Below are positions 14,404-57,051 of a stretch of DNA of 64,000 nt, one piece after another (position 1 is the stretch's first letter; each line of letters opens with the position of its first letter). This stretch comes from Salvelinus alpinus (lineage: Eukaryota; Chordata; Actinopteri; Salmoniformes; Salmonidae): the NCBI RefSeq assembly GCF_045679555.1, contig NC_092092.1, forward strand, positions 22,248,969-22,312,968. Reading direction: 5' to 3'. The translations under genes were made by a program, and so were the position numbers. The notes beneath the pieces are model-generated. The model saw only the letters and a program-made list of their open reading frames with translations, was not told the DNA's origin and did not search any database.

Positions 14404-17004
14404 ATGTACAGTGACATGTGGGAGCCACCACCATTGTATATGAGCTGAGTCACCTGAATGTGCCCATTACCTGTATTGTTTAATCTGCTTGTTGTAGATC
14501 GTTTCATTCCACTGCTTTTCTATGACAGGTACAGTGTACTCAGACTGTAGCACTGTAATCAGCAGAGCAGTGATAAGGTGTTTGTGTGTGAGAGTAGTAA
14601 GCCCTTAATTCCCGTAGCCTATGTATCCTTGCATAGTGTTTGAGCGTGTGTGGATGCTGCCTGCGTGGTTCAGGCCTGGTTCAGTGCAGGAACAGGAGTG
14701 TCACTATGTTCTCTCACCCCAAGATGCCAACCTCTCCGCTCCCTCCCAGCTCTGGCAAAGCAGGCCCCATCTGTCACCCCCCCCCCTCCCTCCCTCCCAA
14801 CCTGCAGCAGTGCTGGGGTGGCCCCAGGCCCACTCCCAGGATTAATGCTTGCATCCTGATCTGGGTTAGAGAGGGAGAGACGTGGGCCCAGCCTGTAGGA
14901 CCTGGCACAGGCAACGCAACACATTCTGCTGTATTATTTAAGGCAACATAATACCATCAGTCGGATATCAAAGGGAACTGTTGAAATGTGACATGGGGAG
15001 ATTTGTCCAATATCGGGTTGCAAGTGCATTGTGCAACACAGGTACTGTATGCATGTTGTCTATAAGGAAAATGCCTTATATGTGCTTTGTACATAGCATT
15101 CCTAGAGAACATCTGACAGGAGCAAATGGAAGTGGAAGATATTGTGATAATATAAGTATGATTCTGTTGCTGGAATTGTGTAAAATAAAAAATCAGGACT
15201 CAACCTTCACCTCCTCTAGTTGTGTTCTATTCAGACTTATTTAATTGACTATGCACTAGTGTCCACTGCTTGAGGCAATTAGCATATCTAACAAGATTCT
15301 TCTGGAACCAGATATACAGAGTCCTCCCAGGGAAACCATTATCTCACACCTCTGGTAATTCATCTCGGACCGTAACTTACTAAAAGGCCAATTCTAACTC
15401 AGATCAGAAAAGCTTGAAATCTAATGCTTCAGTTTGTCTGTCTCCTAACCGGTCTCTGTTACACCTGTACAGCTGCGATGTGGAAGCCTCATAGAAGTGT
15501 TTGTTCCTACAGAAGGTCAGCTCTGAGCAGGCTGGACAGCATCTGTCATAATGTAAGGAGGAGCGGGGCACTGTAGACGGCTGTGTGAGTTAACGACGGC
15601 GCCCTCTCCCCGACCACATCTGCACATTGCATTATCATTAGAGCTCCTACATCTCCCAGGATTGCTGACAAAGTGAACAATACCAACAATCACCCCCATC
15701 AGCTGCAACCATATGGGCACCATACTTAGATTGCAGGGGGGAAGCAATTGTACTAGCATCTGTTTGGCAGTGTTCAGAAGTTACGTTTCAAGATGAATTT
15801 CACTGTGCGAAGAAAGTTTCTCCCTCCACCGCTCTCTCTCTCCTAGCTCTCTCTTTCTCTTGGACAGTAAAATGTATTGCTAGGTGCACTCCTGTCTGCT
15901 GTATCTTCAAACTACCAGCAGCCCCTTAATGTGGTATCTTAATGGGGCTGAGGGTTTGTCTGCTGTCCCAGATGGTAGAACAAGGTGCTTTCCACAACTC
16001 CCTCAGAGACTTTGAATCTAGCTGGATTACATTTTTTTTTACTGTAATTAGCTCTAACCCCAGCCTACACAGTGTCTTTAAAATAAAGATATAGGAAAAT
16101 GTTCTACCTTTCCTCTAATGGTATAATCTACAGAGTAAATTAAGAGACTTCAATAATGCCTTGAAAAACAGCCTGACGGTTGGATGTCACCTTCATAGGC
16201 ATTTAGGATGTTTATGAGTCAAGACTCATGGAAGGAGGATTTGCACACTATAAAATGATAAAAAATGATTATTGAATGGCAGTAGAATTCAGGCCCTGTA
16301 GCACATTTAACTCAGATGTTACTGTACATCCACTCTGCTGTCATCATTCATGAAGTGTGCGGCTACTTTTTCCTGTTTCTCTTATTTTTTTCTTTACAAT
16401 ACTAAACTATTTAAACAGAATAATAATTGCACTAAATGTGATGACATTATATGGTAAATGTCACTTCTGTATAATTGTCATTTTGACTAGTGGGCCCATC
16501 TTCCTCTGTTCCACAATATCAAATTGTCCTCCAAGCCTGCTAACATTCCAAAATGGACTTCCAAAGACTTTGGGAATTTGTGTTTTCCCCAAACACCCTT
16601 CCGTGGTGTCAAGTCAACTGTCTAAGTATCTTCTGTAGGTTTTATTTCCGTGACGCTGAGAAGCCACCCAGCTCTTTCAACCCCTTGCCCAAACAGGGCT
16701 GTCCCTCCTGGGCAAATATTTAAAGTCAAAACAGCCCAGGGTCCATAAAGCTGCCGGGTGGTGTGGCTACATCTGTCAGAGGGGGGAGGGGGTTGTGGCC
16801 GCAGCAGCTGCCGGAACGAGTCTGGACACTGCTGACGCCAACACCTGTCCGTTCCGGAGACACAGGGCCGGCAAATGTCCAGCCACATGCAGCCACAGCC
16901 TCATGCTGCTGCTGTTACTCAAGACAGAATGTTGTTTCTGTTTCTGGCCGATGACGACCACCACCGAGTCGCACTATATGGAGATCAGAGGGGAAAGGCA
17001 CTAA

Positions 17005-17058
17005 TTGTAAGTCGCACTGGATAAGGGCATCTGCTAAATGACTAAAATGTAAATGTAA
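17005..17058 (+). repeat. Short interspersed repeat tail
   Basis: TTGTAAGTCGCACTGGATAA followed by GGGCATCTGCTAAATGACTA and AAATGTAAATG is a block that recurs throughout salmonid and other teleost genomes as the 3' end of a retroposon. Only the tail is visible here. Confidence 0.55.
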
Positions 17059-20000
17059 GGCTGTGAAAGGTTTGGAAATCCTGATTTAGTCATGTTTCTT
17101 TGTTGTACAGTTTGTTTTATTTACCATCAAATAAAACCATTCACATAGTATATATTGACAGGAGAGATTGTATCAGGCAGGATTTCAAAGCTACTGTGCA
17201 CAACAACATGTACACATGTAATGGTGATAGGCTTTCTACCGATCCGTCTCATTATCATCCACAGAAAACAAATAGATACACATGTGCAATGACTAATGGA
17301 CGCTTCCAGTCACTCAAACTCAACAAGAAGGCTTTTTCACTCCCAGGTCTTTTGCCCTTGTGTTGACTGTCAGAGACCCTGGCTGCGGTGAACCCTCCCC
17401 TTCTTGCCCCCCCCCCTCAACCCCTACTCCCCCATCATACGTCCAATCAACTCGAACCCTTTCAACCCGGTCAGAGCAACAGCCACCACTACTGCTCCCT
17501 CATGAATTCCCCCTTTCCACCCAGCCTCACCCTACCCAAGGCAGGCCCACCCCTCCTCCGACCCACCCCCATCTGCTGCCTCCCTACCCCCATTAGGGGG
17601 TGAGGGTCAGGGATCAGGCAGGCGTTGGCCTAGGCTGCCCCTCAGTAAACAGCTGCTGGGCTTCTCAGGCCAATAGAAGCAGCAGAGGAAGGGGAGGGCA
17701 GAGACAGCCACAGCCTCACATCTGCTCTAATGAGACCGTTATGGGCCACCTGGCCTGGCCTGTTTGGCCCAGGCTACAGGCCTACCACACTTGGATTGGG
17801 AAGCTGGCCCATTCACCCACTGCCTGGTGATGGCTCATTCGTGACCATAGCACTTATACTGACCAGACCATCAGGCCAGAGAGAGAGAGAGAGACCCCTT
17901 TGTGTGTATTCATAACAGGGGGGCCATGCTTTTGGGCATGTGCTTTTTACGTCAATGGGATGTGGCGAGAACGGATGCAGTCCAAGGTGTGGACCTCATA
18001 ACCTCAAACCACTTTCAAGTAGGACCTGTATATTCTAGGTTGTGGAAAGTGACCATAGAGAACGTACAATTAAGCAATGCAATACACATACTGTATTATG
18101 GCTGTGAGGAACGCTTAAATTGAAATTTAGATGAAGCCATAAAACTGTCAATTATGTCCAAACTGCAGAGCGAGTGACCATATGACCTTAAGCTAAACAC
18201 AGGTTTTATTTGGTGGTGTAACTGCACATCCCCAGGCTTCTATAGCATTATTTGTGTCTAGGCCACAGGTGAAAGGCAAACAAACTGTCTTGGTTCCCAC
18301 AGCACTAATTTGGATGTCTGTAGGATCTGCTTAACCCTCTAGTATAACACAGTGGTGGCTGGCAAACAGAGTGGACGGCCCTGGGATGTATTCATTAGTC
18401 CGAGTCGGTTGCAAAACGTTATGCAACAGAAGGTTTACTCCAAATGAAAACGTTTTGCAACTTAAACGAGTTTTTATTCGACAAATTCAGGTAGGACCCT
18501 CCCTGTTTCGTTTGCCGTTAGGTTTCGTTTTGTTCCTACCGCAAACGGTAAACTGTTTCTTTCTAAACCGGAAAGAGAAGCAACAGCCTGCTGTGTGATA
18601 TGGTCTATCCGTGACTGGTCACACAATGGAGATGAGCTGAAGGCTGGCCTAAGCTTGACATCAATGCTCTGCGTCGTGTAGTAGCTCGAGCTGCTTATTT
18701 TATGAAGGTGATACATACCTGTTTGTATGGGCAATGATCAGCTGTTCTTATCCATGTCCTATCCCTGGTTGAGTTTCAACCTCCATCTCCCACCATGACT
18801 GGAATAACTGTTTTTATTTAGATGTAGTCAAATTAGCATGACCACTCTACTGATAACGAGAAGACAATGAAATTGAATAAAATACTTGAGGAAAACAGAG
18901 TTGGTACTGTATCTTATAGGCATGATTAATCATCATTGATAGTGCGAACTCCAATGATTAATATAAAACTATCCGTTATCCCATTTAGTTGTCTAATTCT
19001 CAGCTAGCAGTGCGTATTGCACCTTGACAAACGAAATACTATTCAAAGGTAAATGTCTCCCTCTGGTGGCCATGTAATGAAGTACACAGGCGATTGTGAT
19101 GATTATGCAGCAACCAGACAATATTTCCCTCGAAGAAATACACGGATGAATTTGATATATATATATATAAAACGGACATTTCCAATGTTTTTATTAGTTG
19201 GAATCTTGTTCTAGATTTGTATTGCCAGTTTGTCATTGATATTACTTTATTATTATTAAGAGCAAGACCAGTACTGTACAAATTACATTTGATAAACATG
19301 CACAACTACCCAGCCAGCACCACCATCTCCAAAAGTATATTCAACAAGCTACAATAAGACCAAGTTAATGGTACTGGAGTTCTACACACACTTAATACAG
19401 CAGCGATACAACGCAGAACTGAAAGTAGGTAAATATTCTCAAAACGGAGAAGACCAACGTGCGCAAATATGCGTTTACCTGTGCGATGTTCAAATGATTT
19501 TTTTTTTTTCAAATATTGGAGTTAGATGAAAAGCCTAATAGTCATCATGCCAATTCAATATTTCTCTTTTAAAAATGACAATGATTAAAATGCTGGAACC
19601 AGTTTAAACGCTATGGTTTCTTTACTGAGATGAGTAAACATGGGAAGACATTACTAGGAAGGGATAAACAGTAAAGCAAACTAATAACGTGGATTTATCG
19701 CCAAGATCAGGATATACTGTCTACATTTCCCTCTTCATTTAAAGATTTCCTGCCTTTGTCTCACCTTAACCGAACCAGTTAAGGACTATTCACATCAAAA
19801 ACTCATTTTGCACTCTACATGTTTGTTTTTGGCTAAAGAAGGCTTGTGAACTAATTTTACATGTTGCTCATCAAAGCCTAATTAACAGACATTTTTGTGT
19901 TTGAATGGGAGCCAATGTTGAGCATGGGAGCCAAACATTCTTCCAACATGTTGAGCTGATGTGGTGGGATAGAGAAAGCAAAATACTAAGCCGCCTTGAA

Positions 20001-20159
20001 GAGCAGGACCCGTTTGACAATTTTAATACACCCTTCTTTCCTTGAGGACATCACTGTAACATAGGTGAAAGCAATGGTGTAACCATCTTTTCACCTATCC
20101 ACTCACAGATGAGCCTCAAGGTAGAAATATACATTTTAGAGGTATTCAAACCAAATCAA

Positions 20160-20290
20160 AATGTGTATTCATCACATCAAATAAAATCTGATTGATCACA
20201 CACACACACATTTAGCAGATGTTATTGCGGGTGTAGCGAACAGGTGTAGTAGACCAACAGTGAAATGCTTAGTTACGGTTAAGATTTATG
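20160..20290 (-). repeat. Degenerate retroposon 3' end
   Basis: CATCACATCAAATAAAATCTG followed by a short AC run and GCAGATGTTATTGCGGGTGT resembles, in reverse orientation, the ATTTGACAAATAAAATTTGAT-type tail of the common salmonid LINE. It is degraded and non-coding. Confidence 0.45.
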
Positions 20291-22409
20291 GTAAATAAAA
20301 ACATGAAATAGTCTTGAACGGGAGCCCAAATGACAGTTAGTCCTGAAAAAACATGTCATAAGGCTGGGTGTCCGGATGTGTATAGTTTAGGATTAGCAAA
20401 CAGTAGAATGCCTTCACCTTGTATGGGGAGTTTCAGGTGGGTGTTGACACTACTGACGGGGTAAGTATCTCAACTGATTAGTTGCTGTTATATGTAAAGC
20501 AGAAAATGTTTACCACATTGTGGCCTATGGGCAGATCATCGGATAATCTATAGAAACAAGGATAAGCAGCATTTAAAGACATCCCATTAGTTTAATTTCC
20601 AGTGCATGTTTTCATCTTCGCACTGAGCATACTTTAGCGGAATACCATAATCGCTGATATAATCTTACAATCAAAAAGACACAGGGGAAGAACAAGACAG
20701 ACATCATATAGGCCTAGCAGAGATAACTGTTCTACTGAAGACAGACTTAACAATGTACCTGACAGATAGTAACTACGTATTGTGACACTAGTTTGACACT
20801 TCCATATTTGAAAGAGAAAGCACTTCTTCGCCACCAATGTAGAAACCCATTATTTCACAGAAGTCTACAGCCTTCTCTGTAGAGACCTACAGACACAAAA
20901 GCAAACTGATATTGTATGAGTAGTCTTCCATCTCTGCATGAATAGGCACCCATAGACAACTGTCATTCAAGGTTCAAAGTCAACCTTGAATACACGCCTT
21001 TCCTAGTAACAATTTTTCCATGTAATAATCAAGCCATTCCGATGTTGATGTATGGATCGAGTACATAAACAGAAGAGATCCTTTCATGTCTTTAAAAATC
21101 TTAATTTGAAATATTTAGATTGTATATCAGTGATGGGAAAACACATGATTAAATTCCATTTCAATTGAACAGCTCCAGTTTATAAAAGCAAAAGGTTATA
21201 TATAGTTGTTACCGAGTCAGGAGACAATCTGCTGTCTAATACGCTACATCTGCAGAAATACCCACACATCCAGCAGTTGCAGAAAAGAATCCATCATACC
21301 TAGTCCTAAAATCATTAAAATAGAAGTAAAATATATACACTGTTGTGATTGTGTAGAAGTCCTGAGACTAGAGTTTAGCATATCAACATCATGTGTTTGC
21401 GTTGGAGTTTAAACTTAGAATAGCATTGAAATACATTCTTGCGTCATTTCAATGTGGAGTTTGATAGAAGATCACCTATCAAAATGTTAACTGACCTCTG
21501 TTTTAATGTCCAGTAGTAACACAGCTTTTTCCTGCTTTGAAATACAAACTAATTTCTAGTCAGCTGGGGAAATTACTAAGAGGTTGTTTGATTGTGACGC
21601 CTCTAAAATGCCCATTTAAGATTGTATTTCTAGTAATGGCATCTATGTTGCGTGGAACAAGGTCATTATAACAGCAGCAACATATTCTACATTTCCTGCC
21701 ATTATTACAATTGTATACAGAGACATTGACAGTTGTCCATACAGAAACTTTGTATCTTAAGTTGCTCGAGTGGGTCGTTTCATGGCCATGGGCTCCTTGG
21801 CACATGCTAGGCATAAAGAACACATTTACACAAACTGTTTTCATCACAGTACAGGCACAGAAAATTGGTGTATGAATCAACCATGTCCCACTCCAGTACT
21901 GTACACATGAACATATCGTTTCTGACATTGGCTTGCAGACGGGTCAATGACAGTGTCACACTCCTGGATTTTAGTGTGGTTTTGTGTGTGATTTGAGTGT
22001 GTGTGGGGTGCGTGTGCAAGGATATCAGGATAACAGATCCGGCTCTGAGGGCTTTCTGACAAACCATACATGGGGAGTAACAGACGTAAGCTGGCAAGCA
22101 ACTGAAGTGTACTTCCCTGTTAACGCCTGAGGAGGCTATTTTGAAGAGTCCCACACAGGTCTCCAGAGACAGAGACAGACAGAGAGAGAGACTAAGGAGA
22201 GAGCGGGATCACGGGGGGATGTGATAAGAGCATCCCCAGGAGCAGCTCCCAGGTTGGTGTCTGTGGTATGGGAGTGAGTTGGGGATAGAGAGGAGTGGCA
22301 TGTAGCATAGGACCAGTTTCCCAAGCCACAGGCCCCTGGAACCAGGTAACCATCGGAAGAGAGGGGGGACTGAGGGTCTGGTGGTGGCTACAGTGTGGAG
22401 GAGAAGACC

Positions 22410-52576
<30,167 letters not shown>

Positions 52577-52671
52577 GACCATCTGCGTCTCTCTCTCTCC
52601 ACCGCAATCTGATGTTGGTAGTCGTGGTTGCAAACTAGCTAGCTCTGCGTGCGCTGTGAAAGACATCAGCG

Positions 52672-52679
52672 TCACGTCA
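52672..52679 (-). promoter_or_regulatory. CRE-like site upstream of adss2
   Basis: TGACGTGA on the minus strand, one base from the palindromic CRE TGACGTCA, lies about 100 bp upstream of the adss2 start codon. A single near-match is weak evidence, and the transcription start is not determinable from the sequence. Confidence 0.25.
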
Positions 52680-52887
52680 GCAACAACAAAAAAGGACCGG
52701 TCACGGAATTTCGAAATGTTTCAAAATAAAAGTCCCCTCATAATAGTAAAATAAATGTTATTAATAAAGGAAAAATCCACCAAAAACCACTCATTCCTAT
52801 AATTTACAGTGTTAACACTAATATGTGAGAACAATATTTTTTATGATGAAATGTTTCTGATTGGCATAATAATAAGGTAGGCTGATA

Positions 52888-53955
52888 GTCCCTGTGCCCA
52901 AGAACACCAAGATAACCTGCTTAAATGACTACTGACCCGTAGCACTCACGTCTGTAGCCACGAAAGGCTGGTCATGGCACACATCAACACCATCTCCCAG
53001 AAACCCTAGACCCACTCCAATTCGCATACCGCCCCAACAAATCTCTGTTGCACTCCAAACTTTCCTTTCCCACCTGGACAAAAGGAACACCTACGTGAGA
53101 AGGCTGTTCATTGACTACAGCTCAGCGTTCAACACCCTAGTGTCCTCAAAGCTCATCACTAAGCTAAGGACCCTGGGACTAAACACCTCCCTCTGAAACT
53201 GGATCCTGGACTTCCTGACGGGCCTCCCCCAGGTGGTAAGGGTAGGCAACTACACATCTGCCACTCTGATCCTCATCACAGGGGCCCCTCAAGGGTGCAT
53301 GCTTAGTCCCCTCCTGTTCTCCCTGTTCACTCACGACTGCGTGGCCAAGAACGACTCCAACACCATCATTAAGTTTGCAGACGACACAAGGGTGATAGCC
53401 CTGATCACCGACAACGATGAGACAGACTACAGGGTGGAGGTCAGAGACCTGGCAGTGTGGCAGGTCGCATGCCTATTCCCGCTTAAGAGACTGATAAAGA
53501 TTTGGCATGGGTCCTCAGATCCTCAAAAAGTTCTACAGCTGCACCATCGAAAACATCCTGACTGGTTACATCACCGCCTGGTATGGCAACTGCTCGGCCT
53601 CCGACCGCAAGGCGCTACAGAGGGTAGTGCATTTGGCCCAGTACATCACTGGGGCCAAGCTTCCTGCCATCCAGGACCTGTATATCAGGCGGTGTTAGAG
53701 GAAGGCTCTAAAAATTGCCAAAGACTCCAGCTACCCTAGTCATAGACTGTTCTCTCTGCTGTCACACAGCAAGCAGTACAGGAGCTCCAAGCCAAGGTCC
53801 ATAAGGCTTCTTAACAGCGTCTACCCCCAAGCCATAAGATTGCGGAACAGCTAATCAAAAACTGCATTGTTGGTTAAGGGTTTGTAAGTACGCATTTTAC
53901 GGTAAGGTCTACACCTGTTGTATTCGGCGCATGTGACAAATACAATTATATTTTA
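52888..53955 (+). mobile_element. 5'-truncated, internally deleted LINE just upstream of adss2
   Basis: The remnant includes reverse-transcriptase text in shifting frames: HLDKRNTYVR-type sequence, [20 protein letters not shown] and the catalytic box FADDTR (frame 53233-53739). It then jumps directly to [11 protein letters not shown] and the late region [20 protein letters not shown]. The finger-to-thumb part between is deleted near 53475. It ends TTCGGCGCATGTGACAAATA, the same tail as at 10930-11180. Its 5' limit lies about 310 bp upstream of the adss2 start codon, so it may abut or replace promoter sequence. Confidence 0.85.
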
Positions 53956-54540
53956 TGTGAAAATCGTTGTGGAAGTCTGTTGCAGTTTAAGTCGACTACA
54001 AAGTCCACAATGCAATGCTCTCTCTGTGGGCGGGCTGGCTGGCTGGCTTGCAAACAAACGTAGCTACTGTACACACAATAATACCAAAGAGGAGAGAGAG
54101 ATTGAGAGAGAAAGAAAGTATCCCACCACAGAAGTTAAAGAACAAAAAAGAAATAACAATGAATCTAAGACCCTTTTGTAAGCATCTGAGTTGTTTGGAT
54201 TTAAAAAATGGTTGACCAATAGTATTACTGTAAAGTTAATCTCCAAACAGATATCAGACCAACAGGATGTAACCTCTGCTTCTCAGAGGTGAGACAATTG
54301 GGGTTGGAGAGATCAACACAGAGAATGCTGAATTTCTAAGACAACACAGAGGAAAATCTTGCATACAGTTAAAAAGAAGAGTCAATTCAGAGGCTGGACT
54401 GCCCTACAACAGCTTAAAATGGGGTGCCTGGACACTATATGGTACGAATATAACACTGGAAGAAATAGAGACCCACACACTGTCCAAAACTGAGGTTTGA
54501 ATGCATATAAATATGTATAAATAAATGTGGATAAATAAAA
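53956..54540. other. No gene recognised
   Basis: Mixed sequence with a GA-rich stretch (GAGAGAGAGATTGAGAGAGA near 54090). No repeat class or gene is identified. Confidence 0.3.
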
Positions 54541-54557
54541 GGTGAAAACAAAACAAA

Positions 54558-54582
54558 CGTTTCAGCCTCAGGCCATCATCAG
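54558..54582 (-). ncRNA. Hammerhead-ribozyme core in a Penelope-like 3' end
   Basis: The minus strand reads CTGATGA, then a helix (GGCC, loop TGA, GGCT), then GAAAC. All invariant core positions of CUGANGA and GAAA are present. Directly after, GTTTGTT could make a 2-bp stem III (AC with GU) ending in a GUU cleavage triplet, and AACAA upstream can pair with TTGTT downstream as stem I. Hammerheads with very short stem III are described in Penelope-like elements. Activity is inferred only. Confidence 0.6.
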
Positions 54583-54667
54583 TGTAAATTGTTGGCACAC
54601 ACACCTGGTTTCTATTTTAATGAAGCTTGCATATGTCACATGATCGGGCAAGAAAATGCATCAAAAT

Positions 54668-54801
54668 CAGTAGAGGCTGCCGAGGGGAGAACGGCTCATA
54701 GTAATGGCTGGAACGGAGTCAATGTAATGTTATCAACCAAAGTGATTGATACCATTCCATTGACTCCAATTCAGCTGTCCTCCCCACAGTAGCCTCCACT
54801 G
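54668..54801. mobile_element. Short palindromic MITE inside the Penelope-like fragment
   Basis: CAGTAGAGGCTGCCGAGGGG on the left pairs with the reverse of CCCCACAGTAGCCTCCACTG on the right. The flanks are ATCAAAAT and ATCAGAAT, an 8-bp duplication with one mismatch, consistent with hAT-type mobilisation. The other Penelope-like end (near 56930) lacks the insertion and shows the unoccupied site. It is related to 14207-14403. Confidence 0.75.
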
Positions 54802-55280
54802 ATCAGAATATACATACATTATACCATGTGAACATTTCATCAGAATAAATGACACAGGATGGTAAGAGTAGGGCTCTAGAGACACCACTAGATTGGGTAT
54901 CGAACACAAATAAGAGGCAATATACCATTTACAGAAAACACTTCAAAAACTATTTTTGATTCATGCCTGATGGGTGGATAGTTTTTAAATAAAACATCCA
55001 CCTGCATTCTGTCTGGAGAAGACTTAATTCAAGATTACCACTCCTATGTGAAAATTTTATTTGCTGTATAGCACAGAAGGATATGGAAGAGACTGGGTGA
55101 CCGGCCTTTGAGAAATTACGTGCGATAGGCGAATTAGGGTCATTTCTCCTTACAGCCATCTTGTGTTCTATAATGGGTGTTCTTATCAGGTCTACTGGTG
55201 TTGCCTACATATTGCTTATTGCATGGACAAGAAATAAGGTATATGACGTTAGAAGAGTTGCATGTGAGGAACTGTTTGAT

Positions 55281-56731
55281 AGTGTATTGTTTGCAGTGGC
55301 GATTTTGGCATGTGAATCTTGGTGGGGCAAAAAAATATACTTTATTAGATGCATGCCAGCAAAGCCACTACACAACACAACACTAAACAATACATTAATT
55401 GCACTATAACGGTGACAAACGGTGCCCACAAACTGTTAGGGCCTACATAAAGCTGTCCCAACAGCAGAGCTTTCTTTTCAGCACCATGGAGCGAATCCTT
55501 ACAGCTGGCTATCAGTGGAGCCTTGTCTGGCAGCGAAACAGTTAATTCAGCCTCATTTACTGCCTTTTTAAAAAATGTAGGTGATATAGCTGACTTGCTG
55601 AAACAAATGTGGTTTCTACTGACAATTGAGATGTATGAACTATGGCATAAGGGAAGGTAGCGCGGCGGTCCTTTTTGTGGGCAACTTTTGTCATCAAAGT
55701 CTAGCATTCTCTGGATTTATGGTGCTTTCAAGACAACTGGGAACTCTGAAAAAAACAAGGTTGAATCCTGACATCAGTGATCTTCAGGTTTTAGAAAGAG
55801 GCCCGAGTTCCCGACTTGGAATTCTGAGTTGGATGACTGTTCAAAACGTATTTTCCCAGTTGGAACTAGTTTTTTCAGAGTTACCAGTTGTCTTGAACTC
55901 ACGGAAGTCATGCTGGATTGACAGCATGGCCAATGTATTCAACCTTGTCTGGCCCATGGTGTTGCATGTGAATGTTTATCCTTGGAAAAGAGACCCTTAA
56001 ACCCAGACTTGGACCACACACCCTCTCCACTGAGTAGCAGGCTAGTGATTAATTTGCAACGCTTGCAGTTAGCCACTGATTCCTTCCAAACCACTCATTG
56101 TTGAATTTGTGATTTCCAACTTCTTGTGTAATGTTTCTGTCCAATGGCCGATGAACACCGATACGTTTTATCTATAATTTCTCTTCACGTGACAAGGATT
56201 GAAAAGGATTTTCCAGTAGATTGTCGACTTGATTCATGATGATGACTGCTTGTCTAGATTGCTAGCTAAGATTTTGAAAGTATGATGTTGACATGATCAG
56301 TCCAATCAAAGCTGCGGTAGATATAACAAGATTTGACATCATTTTATCTGTGGCCAATGACATTGAGCCTTCTTGGATGGGCACTTCTAATGTTAATTTA
56401 TGGCAGCACCCAAGGGGCTTTAACTTTCTAGCTCTCCCTGTAGATTTTGCAGTGACGTGGTGTCCCCATGAGTTACAGAACACTGAGCCAATCACGGCGC
56501 AACTAGAGAACATTACCTACCCCTAAGCTCTGTATTTCCCGCTAGCTGCCCCACCACCACAGAAAGCACTGAGCTAGGCTGACATACCTGCATTTTGGAG
56601 CTGCCTTATTCAAGAAAGCAAAACAGAGACCATGTTAGTATGCGGCTTTATTAACTCAATTATTTTTTTAAACATTGTTTGCAAAATTATATTTGATGGG
56701 AATTACTGCCAAAATAACATACAAAACAGGT
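55281..56731. repeat. Unclassified repetitive block with an internal palindrome
   Basis: TCAAGACAACTGGGAACTCT at 55728 is the near-inverse of AGAGTTACCAGTTGTCTTGA ending at 55896, so 55728-55896 folds back on itself like a small foldback or MITE. The flanking sequence (AAACAGTTAATTCAGCCTCA and others) is not recognised. Open frames of about 120 codons here are not convincing as genes. Confidence 0.45.
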
Positions 56732-57051
56732 GTTCAATACCCCCACCTAGTGGTGTCTCTAGCTCCCTACTCTTACAATCCTGTGTTATTTATTCTGAGA
56801 AAATGTTCACATGGTATATGTATAAGAAATAATTGATGATGTTTCTCTTGTCTGCTTTTGTATATTTTGCATATTTCATATATAATCTAGATCATGCATT
56901 CTATTGTACTAGGTACTGATTTATAGACTTTCTGATGTATTTTCTTGCCCGATCATGTGACATATGCAAGTATCATTGAAATAGAAACCAGGTGTGTGCC
57001 AACAATTTACACTAATGATGGCCTGAGTCTGAAACATTTGTTTTGTTTTCA
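56732..57051 (+). mobile_element. Penelope-like 3' end, plus strand (inverted partner)
   Basis: GTTCAATACCCCCACCTAGT through GTCTGAAACATTTGTTTTG is, with substitutions, the reverse complement of 54543-54902 minus the MITE. Its hammerhead core (57012-57035) reads CTAATGA where CTGATGA is expected, so it is probably inactive. With the minus-strand copy it forms an outward-facing pair separated by about 1.8 kb. Confidence 0.7.

Larger units (their letters stand above)
14404..22409. other. Intergenic between zbtb18 and adss2; includes the adss2 3' UTR side
   Basis: No gene is recognised on either strand. C-rich tracts (14760-14830, 17395-17590) make spurious open frames. The part nearest 22409 must contain the adss2 3' UTR on the minus strand, but I could not fix its poly(A) site. 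Repeat fragments are listed separately. Confidence 0.4.
54543..55280 (-). mobile_element. Penelope-like element fragment, minus strand
   Basis: On the minus strand a broken GIY-YIG domain reads YLISCPCNKQYVGNTSRP, shifts frame, and continues in 54950-55159 as MAVRRNDPNSPIARNFSKAG and ECRWMFYLKTIHPSGMNQ. A 3' UTR and a hammerhead core follow (54558-54582). A MITE interrupts the 3' UTR at 54668-54801. The motif spelling differs from the copy at 49629, so it is another lineage. Confidence 0.75.

Noticed and set aside
55626-56000. 124-codon open frame as a hypothetical gene
   Set aside because: It spans a foldback repeat (55728-55896) and has no domain; a repeat origin is more likely.
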